From Stenopsyche tienmushanensis (Eukaryota; Arthropoda; Insecta; Trichoptera; Stenopsychidae): 64,000 bases of DNA. The stretch covers positions 1-64,000 of the forward strand of contig WACJ01000370.1 in assembly GCA_008973525.1 (NCBI GenBank). The letters are read 5' to 3'. Below are positions 24,431-38,300 of this stretch, piece by piece. Each line of letters starts with the position of its first letter. The first letter of the stretch is position 1. A program made the translations under genes and the position numbers. The notes beneath the pieces were generated by a model. That model was not told where the DNA came from. It saw nothing but the letters and a program-made list of their open reading frames with translations, and searched no databases.

Positions 24431-25721
24431 TTTATTCATGACTGAGAAAATTATTTAGATAAAGAAATGTATATCAATGAACTATTGTAGTTTCAAAGAT
24501 AATTTGAAAGTGTCCAAAGTTTGGTGCATAGAGAGTATGCAATTTGTTTTGAAGAACTAAAACTTTGATTAGACATGCATAGAAATGAAGTATTTTGAAA
24601 CTTGCTAAATTCAAGAACGAACTTATCAACTAATTTGCTGTGTATTAAGCTGGATTTTATTAATTTTCGTTGAATAACATTGAATATTAAATGCATTGAT
24701 GATACTAATTATAATATAAGCCTAGTAACTCTCTCATTCTCAAATAACTCAATGATGATCCACAATTCCGTGTTTTGTATCCGACATAAAACAATTCGTA
24801 TTTACAAACGTTCCTACGGAAATTTAAATGGCGTATGAACTTAATTGATAAGGGATTTAATCAAATTTTGTGTAAATACTGTATCTTAAACGTATACATA
24901 TTTAAGTTTTCATAGGATCCAAATGAAAATAAACACGTCGAAGACCACACATTCATGATTTAATTAGGGACTGGCGACTCAAGTTAATAAAACGTGATGA
25001 ATTCATTTCGCTTTGAAAGTTGGACATTAACCAGTTTAGAGGATGACAACGATGTGATAGCTCAGCCAGACTACTAAACTCTTGTTTAACGCAAGTGCAC
25101 TTAATGAGATCATAAATTTGTTCCGGAGGTTCTATTATGACGCCATATTCTTGCAAAGCTGCCGTCCGGAATTCGCGGTGTCTGGTCCATTAGCATGATT
25201 GAAAACCGCACCTGAGTCAACTCTCCCGCCTCTATGGGGGCTTTGTAAATGACGCCGGAATATTTTTATTTGAAATTTGCCTAAGTATTATAATCCGCGT
25301 TGAAAAACTACTGGGGGTTAATATTTGAATAACACACAAATCACCGAGCGCTAAGCACGGAATCAATGACATTTAGATATGGCCTTAATTTTTATTGTAT
25401 ATCAAAGCGAATATTTGATGGCGTACACTGTTCAGGCTATCAACGTGTTAATTTCGTTAAGTAAGCGTGTCATCAATTAGGTATGACAATTCTTCCATTT
25501 AATGAACTACGTAGATTGTTGCCAATGTTCAATTGGACGTGCGTTTTAATCCAGTGTTAATTTGATCTGCGCATCGGACAGTTCCTACTAATCTAGGCGC
25601 TTTGATATGGACGGTTAAATGAAAAGTAAATGTTTATATATATTCAATTTAATGTATGAGAATAGAAGGGCTAATTACGTTTTGTGTTTGAATTGGAGCA
25701 TTATATATAGTATATGTAGAT
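24431..25721. other. Gene-free stretch
   Basis: Only short frames (minus 24493-24696 and 24953-25156) without recognised content. No repeat could be supported. Confidence 0.4.
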
Positions 25722-25840
25722 AGTCCCGTGATTAAGCGGTCAGACTCAGTGATCTTGTGTTCAAATCTATAGGGGTTGTGGTTGGCGACCACATTTTTGA
25801 AAACATATATAGGCCATGAAAACCTATGTTAAATTGGTCG
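25722..25840 (+). mobile_element. tRNA-derived SINE, family 1, copy 1
   Basis: An A-box-like TGATTAAGCGG (25729-25739) and a B-box-like TGTTCAAATCT (25758-25768) sit at tRNA spacing. They are followed by a non-tRNA body (gttggcgaccacatttttga, then aaacatatata.gccatgaaaa) that is repeated in 59724-59850. Diverged, so an old copy; not a functional tRNA gene. Confidence 0.65.
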
Positions 25841-27119
25841 GCAATGTTCGAAATTCGATGTATTACAATACAGGTATACCCATATATTACCAGTCCTTCT
25901 AGCATGTTAATTTAATCTTAACACATTGTTTGCGGAGACGATTGAACTTTTAAGCGGAATTGTCATATGATTATTTTCATATTGGTATTGCGTGATCTTA
26001 TTATTGTAATATGAAATTTGGATACTTTATACAACGTATTAACTGGGTATGTAGTTCAATCTATGGATGCCTATTGCATATTGCGATACTCCCGCATACA
26101 TAGTGTTTTAATCATAGCAATATCACTGAATCTTTTACTTTACACACGCATTTATTGGGTTTATTTTAACGGTGAACGCTCATAAATATGAACAAGCTCG
26201 TTTTGCTAATTTACGAGCGCTGTTTTTTGGATTCGAGTTAATTTCAATAATGTTTTTTAGCACTCGATATAATATTTCACACTTCCCCGAGGAACTCCCC
26301 AAGTACATTTGTATCTACGGTTTTAAGCAAAATACATTTTTACCCTTTGCAGCATATTTGGGCTGCTGTTTGCGAAACTAATATTTTTCAATTAACGTTG
26401 CTGCGAGAATATTTTTAATTAATCTCTGCTACACTTTAATGTGACCTTGTTTAGTTTGACGTTAATATGGCTCCTATTTGAAACTTTATTCACAGATATA
26501 AATCACGACGAAAATGGAGGTTGGTTTATGGGAAATTTGAGTCGATCGCACTGGAAGACGGATGAGTTCTGGAAGTTTAGGCAATTTTTTTTAACAACAT
26601 CATTTTCATTCAATTAATTAACGTAGACAAGCCACGTGCTCATATGTTTCTTGCGAAACGAGTTGTTTGCGTGCGATCGTTTTTTTGTACATGTTCCCAA
26701 AAATCGGATCGAAGAGAAAACGACAATTTGTTGATGTGAACAAATCGTCAAAACTTATGATATAATATTTCACTTTTCCTTAAATGTATTTTGGATGTGT
26801 ATCCATCTATTCAATTATACATATAACATAAATCATGCAACATAGATCAATGATGCTTCATTATCTTTTTAACCCATTGAACAATAATAGCGCCGATCAG
26901 AGAAGCACCAGATCATTTTCTATTTGTTTTTAAGTTAAATATACATTTGTTGAAAATGGCTTTCCAACAATGTTTTCCCGAGGAAATGGATCTTCTATGA
27001 AAATCACTTTTAAACAATTCAATATTTTTTGCCAGAAATATATTTTAAGTATAACCCGTAGTAATATAGAGGATAAATATAAAAAATAGTATAAATGAAA
27101 TGTTATGGTATAGGGCAGA
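25841..27119. other. Gene-free stretch
   Basis: AT-rich. A TTAACCCATTGAACAATA sequence at 26869 recalls the CCCTTT tips of piggyBac-like elements but has no partner. No exon could be supported. Confidence 0.35.
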
Positions 27120-27121
27120 TA

Positions 27122-28240
27122 CTAAAAATAGTATCCGTGCAAGGCGCATTTGGCTCCGAAACTATGGTAAAAGGTCTTGAACGCCGAAAAGGCACCGGGG
27201 CTGGCCACCAAGTCCCTGTGGCCAAGAGGTCCAGAAAAAGGACCTCTGATACGGCACAGAATAGCCTCTCTCTCGGCCGACATGCCCAAACACGACCACA
27301 GAACGTGATCCGCGTTCATGAAAGGATCCCCGCAAACACAGTCCGAACTATCTTTTATTTTAATTCTAGCCAGGTATGCCACAAAACGGCCGTGCCCCGT
27401 CAGGAACTGGGAAGTCCAGTGATCGAGGTCAACCCATTTTAGCTTGAGGCGAGATGAGACTGAGCCAAAGAAATTCCGCATGTAGCCACCGTGAGGCGAC
27501 TCAGACCAACTGCGTTCCCAATCGGAAATTGCCGCGTTTCTAGCCCACATTTTGGTGGCGATAGGATCCGTAAGAATTTCATCTGCTTCCTCAGCTGATA
27601 GAGTGGAGTTACCAAATGTAATTATTCTGCGTGCTTTTTAAGCTGCCTCACTGCCTTTGTTTGCACTTTTAGGTCTAGTGGTATGATCTCTGCAAGGACA
27701 GGGAGGCTGTCTGTAGCAGTTGTTCTGTACGATCCAGTGATTTTTAGTAGTGGCTACCGTTGTTCAATGTTTAGGTTTCGTCTCACCGTCTTGTCTCGTC
27801 CACGGTGTCCAAGTCTGTCCGTCCATGCTCCTGCTCCGTATGTGGCAATACTCTCGTAGTTGGCTTCATAGGCAATCCTAAGGTGTCTACCCCCAAGAAT
27901 CCAATCAGCACCCGGCGGTCTGGACATTTCGCCAAAAGCCTTGCCCGCTTTGCCGGTTGCAATTTTAATGTTTTCTCTGAATCTGCATCCCTCAGAGATG
28001 GTTACGCCCAGGCAGACGACGTTTTTATCGAAAACTATACGGTGTTCATCCAACCAAATGCGTGGATATCGCATGAGTTTGCCCTTGAGTATAACATGAT
28101 TTTGACGCTGCAAAAGTAAATTTATTCGTCTCACTCCATGTCCAAAGTATCCTTAAGGCTGTATTTGTTCTTTTCTCCAGTTCTGATCTTAAATGCCATG
28201 AAGTGACATGCAATAGAGCAGATTCGATACAAGATGTGTA
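27122..28240 (-). mobile_element. R1-like non-LTR retrotransposon relic (end of reverse transcriptase and C-terminal region)
   Basis: Read on the minus strand from right to left, broken frames follow the order of R1-clade ORF2. A segment LEKRTNTALRILWTWSETNK near 28200 resembles the RT thumb side (NKLTFAP-type). Then comes HVILKGKLMRYPRIWLDEHR with VVCLGVTISEGCRF (28134-27990), a YGAGAWTDRL segment near 27820, and the C-terminal Cys/His-type region FLTGHGRFVAYLARI followed by CVCGDPFMNADHVLWSC (27400-27270). At least two frameshifts and an in-frame stop break it; the endonuclease and most of the RT are missing. It is clearly GC-richer than its surroundings, so it is a fairly recent or less decayed fragment. 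Confidence 0.8.
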
Positions 28241-31200
28241 TACGAAAAACAGGCTTTTCACAAAGAAAAAAATGTATAATATTGCTGATTTGTTTGTGGT
28301 TTTAAATTTTAGTTTACACAAAACACAAAAAGCATGTGAAACGGTCTTCATTTAACATTTATTTGTGATATATATATCGAGAATGATAAATTTTAGCAAA
28401 TTAGTAAATTTTGTGAATCAGTTTTCTTGTGTCCCCCGATTTATGCACAGTTTTTACGAACACGAGAATTCTCTTTTCCCGCTATTAACATGTTAAATTG
28501 CTTATACACTCTGTATTCGTACCTTTAAGTTCATATATTTAGTTAATGATAAGAGAAGATATAAAGCTGTAAAATTGTGTACAATTCATATTCATCGATA
28601 ATTTATAATAGTAATTTTTCAAACTTTTGATTTAGCAAGTAGACTTTTTTTTAATTATCCTAGATTCAAAGCTACAGGTGTGTTTGGCGACTATAATTTA
28701 AAAACATATATTTATACAATATTAAAATTGTATCATAATAGTACCATAAAGAGATCGCAAAAGTTAATCTTAAAGATAATACATAATCTTTTTTAAATTT
28801 GCTAGTTATGCAATTTCACAATATAAAGTATTCCTGAATTTATTTTTCGATTACACGACTCGGCCGAGTCGTGGCGAAACTGATTTCGCTTTGTACAAAG
28901 TTGAGTTTATTTAAGTAAGACCTTAAAAGCTATAACTTTTAGTGAAAGTTCGACACTCGGCCAAGATTTATTCTCTAATGCGGGTTTTGAAAGGAGCTTT
29001 GAGCTTTTGTATCATTACTGTTACAGCGATTTGTGACAGAAATTCCTCTCTTCAATAAACGCCCTTTGTGCAGCGATTTATCCACTGTAGGCGATATTCT
29101 TGTATGTAGATTGATGCAGAGCTTTTATTCGAAAAGGATGGAGCTTTCACATTTGGGGTCGGAACCATTTTACCGGAAATTAAAAGAAGGATATCCGAGT
29201 TCTGGCTTTGGGTGGTTCATGCCAAATATATTTATGTAACCTTTTGAATAAATTCTGTTAAACTGTCGCAGGGGTTGTTTATTTAGCGATTTTTTTAAAA
29301 AGCAACAGTGTTATAATAAAATAAGCCTATTTGATGGTAACTATTTTGACTGAACTTTCGCTTTCGGGTTCTGCTTAAATTATTCCTGATTGCCGAAGCG
29401 GGCGATAGCATATCCCTAAGGACATTTAGGTATTTCGTGCGAGCGCTTTTACCTTTAAAAGGATGCCAATTGAGGTACGCATACTGCCTGTCTTCCGCTG
29501 CTATTATATATCGACTCCTAAAGGTCTGTTTTAATTTTTAATTTTTGCAATCCAATACGATATTCAAGACGGAGTAACAGCTGAAGTAAATGCGAAATAC
29601 ACATTGGCACAAATTTACGCTATTTTAAACTATGTAATACGTGTATTAAATCTGTAGTTGACAGCTGCACATACTGCAGGAGTCGAAAGTTATAGGGCTA
29701 TCTAAAATAGATATTCATCCATTAGATCTGTCAATGATGATACTGATTAATATCTAATGATAAGATTAAATTATTTGAACATTGCATGTCTTAAAAGTCA
29801 TATTCATTATCAGTTTTCGGGAGTATTCTCTGAGATTGTATGGAAATCGTCTTTAGGAAATGATTTTTCTTTTGAAATGTAAGCTTCACAAATATACTCT
29901 AAATTGTCATATTTGAAAAATGATCGTATTTGTAATTGATAAGAATTCTTAATTCTTTTGGTGCTTACTTATATGATATGATTTTTACATCGTCAATTGA
30001 TAGTTACATGTTGGATTATAAGTCTGTCGTTCGTAGCTATATTTTACTGTATCATAAATATTCTTATCTAGAGTTTCAAGAATAGGTTGATTTATTTGTA
30101 GACGATGTTGAATTATTTTGAATACATAACTTGTATCGGAGAGTACACAACTTTGCTTTGCAAATTTCTTGAGTTGACTTCGTCATGCCATTGAGTATTT
30201 GAACTTATTTTTCTACTCTATTCGTATATTTTATCATTTGTAAGAGTTCAAAATAATAAGATTTTCAGTGGAGAAAAAAATGAATAGGGTGCGATAAGCT
30301 TAAGCCGGATATTCGATTGAAAAGAGGAGGAAGTCCCTTGAAAAGTAATCGTGTTGCATGAAAATGGCCGACCACTTGAATCTTTTCAGCAAGTTTGCAG
30401 GTAGGATAGTTATATAAATATAAATTCGATTTTTTGTAAACGTTTTTATGAAAACTATTTAAAAAATCGCGTAAAGCTGAAAACTTATGCTAGTTTTTCA
30501 TTGGGTTATTTCAAGGTTTGTTTGAATGATAAGGCAAATCCCATTGGATTTCAATCGATTTATCGCAGCTTAATTAGATGTTTGCACAGCCATGGAATAT
30601 ACCAACAGCAACATCTGTTCCGTCATCATGATGGATACGTCCTTAATTTTGGTCCTCGGGGTAAAATCTTTCGACGCCTTTATATCGATTGTTCAAGTGT
30701 AATTTTCTTCGCTTTAACCCCGCTGGGAAGCGGTCCCCAGGGGTTCTAGAAATCCACCTTTTATTTATGTTTGTCGTATTTGTTCAGCTTTGTTGGCTCA
30801 AAGGCTTAAGTTTCCTTTGCTTTTCACCCGACGTAGCCATCAGGAACAAACGCACACATCCAAGCGTGCGAAGAACCCATGTGCTTCGTGTGCCACGTTG
30901 AATATTATTGACATGTTATGGATTCAATTCCGGTAACACGTGTTATGCAGAACGTCCCGTCTAATATATTCCCGTCTTTCGGGCAGACGTTTTATTGGAT
31001 CATTATGTATTCAAGGGACGCATGACGGTGCTGTCGCGATTCTCAGATGCGATTTAATGAAGCTGTGAAGTCCACAGCCGTGCTCCAGATTCATTAAGAC
31101 GATATTTTTAACACGTTGGTGTTCATTTCAGCAAATTCATATTAAATATCACCAAATTAAAATTATAGCTGCATTGCAGGAACGACATAACAGTTTGCAG

Positions 31201-31544
31201 TGGCTAATTAATCGCTCTTCCAGATGTCGCCTTGCATCTATAATATATAGACGCAAGCAACTTTATGCACTATTTTTATTAGTTAATATTAGAGTTAGAG
31301 TAGAATTAAGCTCATTCTGATCCTATGTCTTACCTGTTTGAGACATCGATTTTGAAAATGTTGTGCGATGGATTCTATGTTGAGTGTAAATTAATATGTT
31401 TATATATAGTATAGGATTTTCACCATCTGAGTCCGAATTTTGCAAATTCCTAACCATAACAGGCAAATTTGATAACAAATAAAATAAAAAATCTCGTGAA
31501 CTATAAACTGATAAATATTTTTTTTTAGGAATAATTGTATATTA
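28241..31544. other. Gene-free stretch
   Basis: No exon could be supported in 3.3 kb. A 20-bp perfect palindrome lies at 28854-28873, in a short GC-richer patch (28850-29220). The interval 30500-30900 has overlapping plus frames of 70-82 codons with no recognised content. Confidence 0.4.
28854..28873. repeat. 20-bp perfect palindrome
   Basis: CACGACTCGGCCGAGTCGTG equals its own reverse complement and has a GGCC centre. It stands out in AT-rich DNA. It could be a dimeric regulator site or a hairpin; no second copy was noticed. Confidence 0.65.
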
Positions 31545-32005
31545 AATGCCCGAATTAACATTAAAGCATTGAGTGTTTATTTCCGTAAATAATTTATTTC
31601 CGTCGCTGCAGATGAATACTTATATACTGTAATACTTTGATGCGATTCGGCATTAAAATACGGAGCAATACAAAGATTCTGAACCCCGTATCTATTATAT
31701 TTCATATCGATATTCCCATTATTAGAGTCTAGGTGTAGTAAATACATCACCGGTAGGGAAAATTTAATATAACAATTTGAAAAAAATATACGTACTGTAT
31801 ACATAGATTAGACAGTTATTGTCTCTAGGCGTCGTCTAAGCTCGCCAATTAGTAGTTATGCCACTTTTTTCAAGCGTCCAAATTTCGGCTTGAATGTCTC
31901 GATTTAGTAGCCTTCATCATATTGGTGAGGTGTACGATTTCTGTTAGATAAAAAATTCAATCCCGAATATTTTGCGGATCCGGGATCCCAGGATTGGATT
32001 CCCTA
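31545..32005 (-). mobile_element. hAT family element, copy C
   Basis: It starts with atgcccgaattaacatta, the same 3'-UTR-side sequence as in copy E (59953), then skips the dimerisation domain and joins directly to the atttatttccgtcgctgcag part. It ends at ...gattggattcccta (32005) and lacks part of the segment before the terminus. On the minus strand a 75-codon frame (31577-31804) contains YLLHLDSNNGNIDMKYNRYG, which is also open in copy E. Confidence 0.75.
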
Positions 32006-34027
32006 CATTTGACAGATTGAATGATATTTTTATCATAATTTTATACTCTTAATATTTTTGCACAAAAGTGACAGCTATCAAAAAAATTACAAAAATTGTG
32101 AAGAAAATGAGTTTGAATTGGAAATATTGGCGTTAGTTTATGGAAGTAAAGATGATGTTTTTTGAAAACGATTATCCTTCATGATGATTTTGAATTTGCA
32201 TTTTCTAAATACCTTTATATCATCATTCATAATCCATTATTTCATGGCTGATAAATGATGATTCAATGCATGATTGAATTCATCTCTAATAATCATATGA
32301 ATTTAATCCCAAACACCATGGCTTGTGTCTATTTATAAATACATGCCGCACCCATTTTTGTATACTTTTTACTTAACATTTTAAATGAAATGTTGTATTA
32401 AAAGGATAATTAGTATGTATGCTGGTTCTGCAAGTTCATTGCTAAAACAGAGATTAGCATATTCTATGGTAGACAAAGTATACTAGTCATACATTTTCTG
32501 TGAAGCATAGCGATATTATTATATAAGACTCGTTTATATTTATATATGTAACGTTATACTGCAAATATAGCTTTTCTCGGTAAAAGTGAATTGGGGTTTA
32601 TTATGGTTCGCCTTCGGTGTGCTTAAATATAATATTTTAATCCTATAGCTTTTATTCTTAATTGATTATATACAGAGTTCAAAATTGTGTATTAAGAATC
32701 ACAATGCAATTTAACCCTTTGAGTAGTGAGTTAATTTTAAAATAACTTAGAAGTAGATGCTATATTTGGATGGAATATTAAAAATAACAAAAAATATGTT
32801 AAAAGGTATACGATAGGCAAACGATTTGATTGTATATTGCAGAGCAATAAATTTATGATTTTTATCAGGCGCTTTTGAAAAGTAGGACATGCAAGTGTCA
32901 TGTACAGTGTAAAGTTGTCTTAATTCCGGTACCAATTTATATGAGAGCTGTTCTGAATAAAATATTAATTGAAGCATCATCACGTCCATCCAGTTCATGG
33001 TTCTTTCCGCGCAATTCGATTGCATTTAACACATGCAAGGTGTTTTTATCAGGGCGACGATATTTAGCATACAATCGACATACATTTTTATGAAAGAGTA
33101 AACACATTGCTTACTTATATTTGCTCGGAAGTTATTCAAATATTTATCATTGCACGGATTCATTCTTGTCAGGAAGCGTTTGAATTGCTGGAAACACGTG
33201 GCTTTATATAATATTTAAAACGCTTATCTACGTTGACAGAAGTAACATCTGACAGTAAAATAGACATATGTCAACTGGTCTAAATGGATATTGCGTCGGT
33301 AAAGAGGGAGACGTGAGTTTATTATGGTATGGAATAAAATTGAGTTGTTATTTTATAGCGACTATATATCCCTCTATTTGCATAAAATGTTTAATATTTT
33401 TATGAAAGGAATTTCTTCAGGACTCTTTGTTAAAAGAACAATACGCATTTTCACCTCAAGTATGTAACTTTGTCATTAGTAAATTATCTCTTGTAAAAGT
33501 ATGCAAATTAAGTCATATAGATTCGTGTTCTTATCCATTTCGTCATTTGTTTGTTTCCGCCATTTGGAATTGTTTGAATGAGTTCTTATTGCACGTTTAC
33601 TCGAACATATAAGATTTCTTTAAATGTGTACAAAAATCGATAAGGTTAATCGATTATCTATTATAAGCGGGTAAACATTTTATTAGATATGATTCAATAT
33701 TTTGTTGATATGAAAACCTATTGAAAAATCACTATTTATTTATTTGTTGTCTGTAACCTGCTCTAAATTGAGGATATAAATGTTTCATTTAAACTGGATT
33801 CATTCTGAAGATAAAATATATTATCTTTATGGTCTTGATTTCTACCTTCAGTTGACGATATATCGTCGATGTTTTTTGATAGGATTGATTCGATAATATA
33901 TCTCCTATAAAAATATCACAGATCTTCATTGATTAATGCAAACGGGAATAGAAATGGACCAAAAATGTTTAATCAAATATAATAATCATTTTTCTGCATT
34001 GCGAGTATTTGGCTGAGCGTTTTAAAC
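32006..34027. other. Gene-free stretch
   Basis: Contains the TTAA-tipped fragment at 32711 (listed separately). A 92-codon minus frame (32747-33025) lies next to that tip and could be remnant coding sequence of the same element, but it matches no transposase motif that I can confirm. No exon could be supported. Confidence 0.35.
32711..32770. mobile_element. TTAA-tipped element end, piggyBac-like (copy 2)
   Basis: TTAACCCTTTGAGTAGTGAG followed by ttaattttaaaa and atgctatatttggat matches 15672-15735. One terminus only. Confidence 0.45.
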
Positions 34028-34553
34028 GAAATTATATTTTCCATTATTATTTATGGCTTCATCTCATCTTTGTAAACTTTCAATTCTCTGGTGATTCAAG
34101 TCTTTTGCTTTTATGCTGATAAATAAATCAAGCTCCCCTTGTATTACATCTTCTGTGTTATAAAGTTTCCCACCATAATAATAAGCGACAACATAAAAAT
34201 GCTAATCGGATGATGCCAAGTTATTAGATGTGGTTGATGCTTCATAGCTTTCCATTGAAAAATCCTTAACAATGTTGGCTGGTTCTGACTTTTGTTATTT
34301 AATGTATCACTTTAGCTATTTATTGATAATATAGCTCCTTCGCGATGATTTTGTTGGTTGGTAAAAGCTCATAATAGATAATTCCATATATATCCCACCA
34401 CACTTATAATAGCAAAATCGACTTTGAATAGAGCTGATATCTCATTGCGGTTAACCCATCTTCTTCGACATATTGTTATTGCAATCCATTTCTCATCACC
34501 AGTAACAACTTCATTCAGAACCGTTTGCTCTTTCAATCGCATATGTATCACAG
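34028..34553 (-). mobile_element. Mariner transposase relic
   Basis: The minus strand reads VVTGDEKWIAI (34505-34470), the conserved mariner segment holding the first catalytic Asp. It continues WVNRNE and, after a frameshift, a GYIWNYLL / GIIYYELLP segment. The distal part, in other frames, gives NTEDVIQGELDLF and finally RWDEAINNNGKY near 34040, the usual C-terminal end. Many stops and frameshifts; the HDNARPH segment is lost. Terminal repeats were not found. Confidence 0.75.
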
Positions 34554-35291
34554 TCTGTGCTTCCGTGGAAACGCTTTGAAATTAAAAATATTTATTTTAC
34601 AACTCTCAAGGTCGTTTGACTCCGACTTATATTTTATTCCCGAAGAAAAAAATGTTATTATAATTTATATTTATCCTTGATTCACGCCAAAAGTATTTGG
34701 ATCATAAATCTCACAAAATTTATTCCGTATGTTGTTGCCCTGAAAAGATTCTCGAACCAAAACATGTTTTATTTTCAACATTACATTAGCATCTAATAAA
34801 CTAATAAAAGCATTATTTTTATAAGATTTATAGATATTTTGATTGTAGATTTTTTATAATAAGCTATTAGTAAAAATGCTACAAATCTTACATGATTTTC
34901 CATTAATTTTCAAGCACTTGTTCTATTACTGAAACCACAAATCTATCGCGTTTTAAAATCATCTTCCAGAAATATCATATTTTAAGCACAAAATAGGAGA
35001 ACCTCTCCTTAATCTTGACCCAAGTTTAATCAACTAATTAATTCCCGGTTAAAGCTTGGTTCACCATGTTTTAAAATTTAATTAATTATTATAACTCCGT
35101 TACATAAGATAGTTATGTTTGCAACATAATTTGTTTTTGGATGGAATGTCGTTCAATGGCAATATAGATTTTGTAATTATATTTTTGAACAAATATAGAT
35201 GCGGGCGTGTTCCAATTTCAATAAAATTGCCGACTATTACTGAAATATAATGCAATTTGTATTAGTTTGTCATTGTGTGTCATTATGTATA
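34554..35291. other. Gene-free stretch
   Basis: AT-rich, short frames only, nothing recognised. Confidence 0.4.
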
Positions 35292-35387
35292 AGGTCAGTC
35301 CAAAAGTTCGTGCGCATTTTTGAGATTTTTTTAAAATAGGATTCATTGTTGAATAGATGCGTTTGATCTTTTTGGACTGAACCGTGT
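35292..35387. mobile_element. Very short mariner-derived MITE
   Basis: The left end AGGTCAGTCCAAAAGTTCGT (TA before it) is the mariner end also seen at 20252-20283 and 59591. The right side ttttggactgaaccgtgta is a diverged inverted version. Total about 96 bp, so nearly only the two ends remain. Confidence 0.6.
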
Positions 35388-38300
35388 ATCAATTTGAGAT
35401 GCATACGTGACATGCTTTCATGTCCGACAACTTTCAGCCGAAGGTTTCACGATTTGTGAATGACAACCCTTCTACCTGAATTTGCGATATATATGAAGTT
35501 CAGAAGGGACGCTCTCCCAGGCTAATATTCACGTCACGCGCCCTTCCATCCGCATCTTTAGCCTTAGAAACTTTTTTCGGTGGGCATCTTTCTTCCCTTG
35601 TCCTACATTTCATCCCCTCAGCACGTGTGGCTCCGTATGGGAGTTTCAGCATACGCAACCTTCATCTACGCCGGTGCGCTTTATCACCGAATATCCGGGT
35701 TGAGCTGTTAACTTTTAATGTCCCATGGCGGGTTTATATCCGATGTTTTCGCCGACGCTCTTTTATGACATGCAGAAAGTGCGAACTGGAAGAAGATGTT
35801 GCTCTCATTGAAATATAGATTATGATTACCACATGACGGGCATAACACTCGTTTTCAAAGCATTGGCCCGCTTTAAGTGTTACCACTCGACCTGCGTACT
35901 AGCTCACGTAATTATTTGACGCTTTTACTCTCAAATTCACTTTCTTGAAGAGCTTTCGCTTTCGTAAATACTCGCTCAGTGTTTCAGCATACAGATTGTT
36001 CCAATTATACGCTTTAAATTTGATGTGTAAGTTCTCTTGATACAAAAAAAAGAAACAAGCGGAAATATTTTAGCATCGAGTACGTTAAAGATTTACGATC
36101 ATCTATATACAGTTATATCGATTTTTTAAAGTAAATAAAGTGTAATAAAACGAACGACTATTGGTGCTTCATATATTTACGTTTTAAATTATCAGTTTTA
36201 TACGTCATCCAATTTTTTCAATTTAAATTTATTCGTAATACACGCATTTATTTTTATTCATTTAACGCTCTTCGCTAGAGTATCGCATCAACCTTCAATA
36301 TTGACATTCTTTAATGTTTTCAGACCAAAGTGCTGCGTACACCAAGCACAAAGAACTAAACATGACCCCAGTGAAACAGAAGATTGGAAACTTTAGTAAT
36401 AATTAGAAAAAAATATAATAAACACACCTCCCAACCGTCTATGTCATAAGTTCCCAAAGTGGTCCTACGGATTCCAGGGGTCATTGCGAACGCTGAGGGG
36501 TCTGTGTAAAATTAAAATTAATTTCAGGGTGCGTGTACAATGTCGGGGAATCCGCGAAGGATTTAATATAAGGTAAACCAAGTATTAATGTCGCATTTGA
36601 GAGTTTCTACATTGACATTTTTTAAAAATAAATACAAGTCAATTACATGCATTAACATCAGGTAAGGTATTTTCTTCATTTCAGCTTTCCCTCAAGAGTT
36701 TTACTTGGATTGAAACAGAACATTTTCACAATAAATTCCATTCAGTTGAAGCGGACTTTTCTTTATGCTGTGAAAAGTTTTAAAGGAAGTCATTTAATAA
36801 CGTCACATCTAGAAATGTTTTCATGAACCAATACCAGTGCAGTGTACGATTTCTTCACTGTCATAACCAGAAGTAGAATCGCAGTAAATTTGTCTGTTTG
36901 TCAGTAAATTCCTCGATGCATTTATTGCGAACGTATATACAAAAGGTTTTGGCATGATATAATGCACACATAATATTATAATTGTGATTCATTTTCATTA
37001 TTATGAGTAAAGGAGAGTAGAATCCTTTTAGTTTCAAATCTTTCAAAATTGTAAAAACGAGATTTGTTTATTTATTGTCACACTTAGCGCCTTTTCATTC
37101 TGGCCTCAATCAAAGATTTGACGATATTCTTCATTTGGTTTTCGCCAATTGGATGTTGGAATCCTACACAGGAGCAATTTATTGAACTATTCTCAAATGA
37201 AAAGATGAAATTTCCATTTCTATAGAAATATAATACAAACATATCGCCAAACATAAATAATTTCATATCATCCCAACAAATTTAAAGATCTTTTTAAAAA
37301 ATATCATGTGTTTTTGTATTTAAAAATAAGAGCTATAATATCAATAAATTCATATAATTATTTCATTTGGGGGTTCATAATAAGATTTTTGCTATAATAA
37401 GGGGACCACTGGTCTAGTCGAAGAACTAACTGATCGAACCTTCAGGACACGTACGCTGAAGCGCTTTCTGATTCACGATCTCAAAAAGAGATTCAAGTGA
37501 ATGAATAGAAGGTTTTTGTTAAAGAATTAAGACCTACACGAGCCAGCATCATAAATGCAATCAGATGAGAGATTGTCAAGATAAAAAGAGACTTAAGAAA
37601 ATTTTTATCGATTGTTGTTATCGATTTCATACTCTGTTATTCTATCATCATTTTTGAAAATTGCTTGCAAAATATAATACGTCTTTTAATGATTTTTAGC
37701 TTTTGCACACGAAATGCATATATTAATACATACAGATTTGACATATTTAACTACGCTGATCAAATAAGTTTGTCATTGCGCTTCATAAATGTATTTCCAT
37801 GAAGTACATATCCGATACAATTTTTAGTATTAAAAGATAAAATTCCACGTAATCTTATTTTTTTTTTAATCAATTGATAATTTCTGCAAAATTGCGCTTC
37901 GATTCTAATAATGATTTTACTTAGTCATTTGAATTAAGAAATATCGTTTTTCTTATCTATCTCTTCAATTCAATTTTCCGCTATCCTTGGTTTTTATTGC
38001 TTTTTGATAGAAATTCTGATTCATGGAGTAAAAATAGTATAAAACGCGCTTAGACATGATTAAGCTTCCCATTAAATATTTAAAAAGCTTCTTATTTTTT
38101 AGACAGGGGTTATTTATTTGCGAAGCCTTTTTAGGCAACATAACAGGGTACGTGACGAATGTCTAGGGACATACCTTCAAATTGCTTTGACTGACGTAAT
38201 ACAAAGAGGAACTCGTGCTTCATTCGTCCTTGAAGCCTTAGCTGAAAATTCAGCACGCCCTAGTCGCGGTTCTTCCCCGGATACTAGAAGACAGCCTCAA

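Noticed and set aside
32747..33025. 92-codon minus frame next to the TTAA tip, considered as piggyBac transposase
   Set aside because: The catalytic Asp motifs expected of piggyBac transposases could not be aligned with confidence.
36441..36570. Segment resembling hAT MITE ends (cccaaagtggtcc, aggggtc)
   Set aside because: Could not find matching inverted ends or a target duplication.
38101..38148. Possible small exon (polypyrimidine-AG before, GTACGT after), phase-compatible with the 5450 exon
   Set aside because: Only 15 codons, AT-rich unlike the two better exons, and with no peptide similarity; the chance of such a triple coincidence in 50 kb is high.
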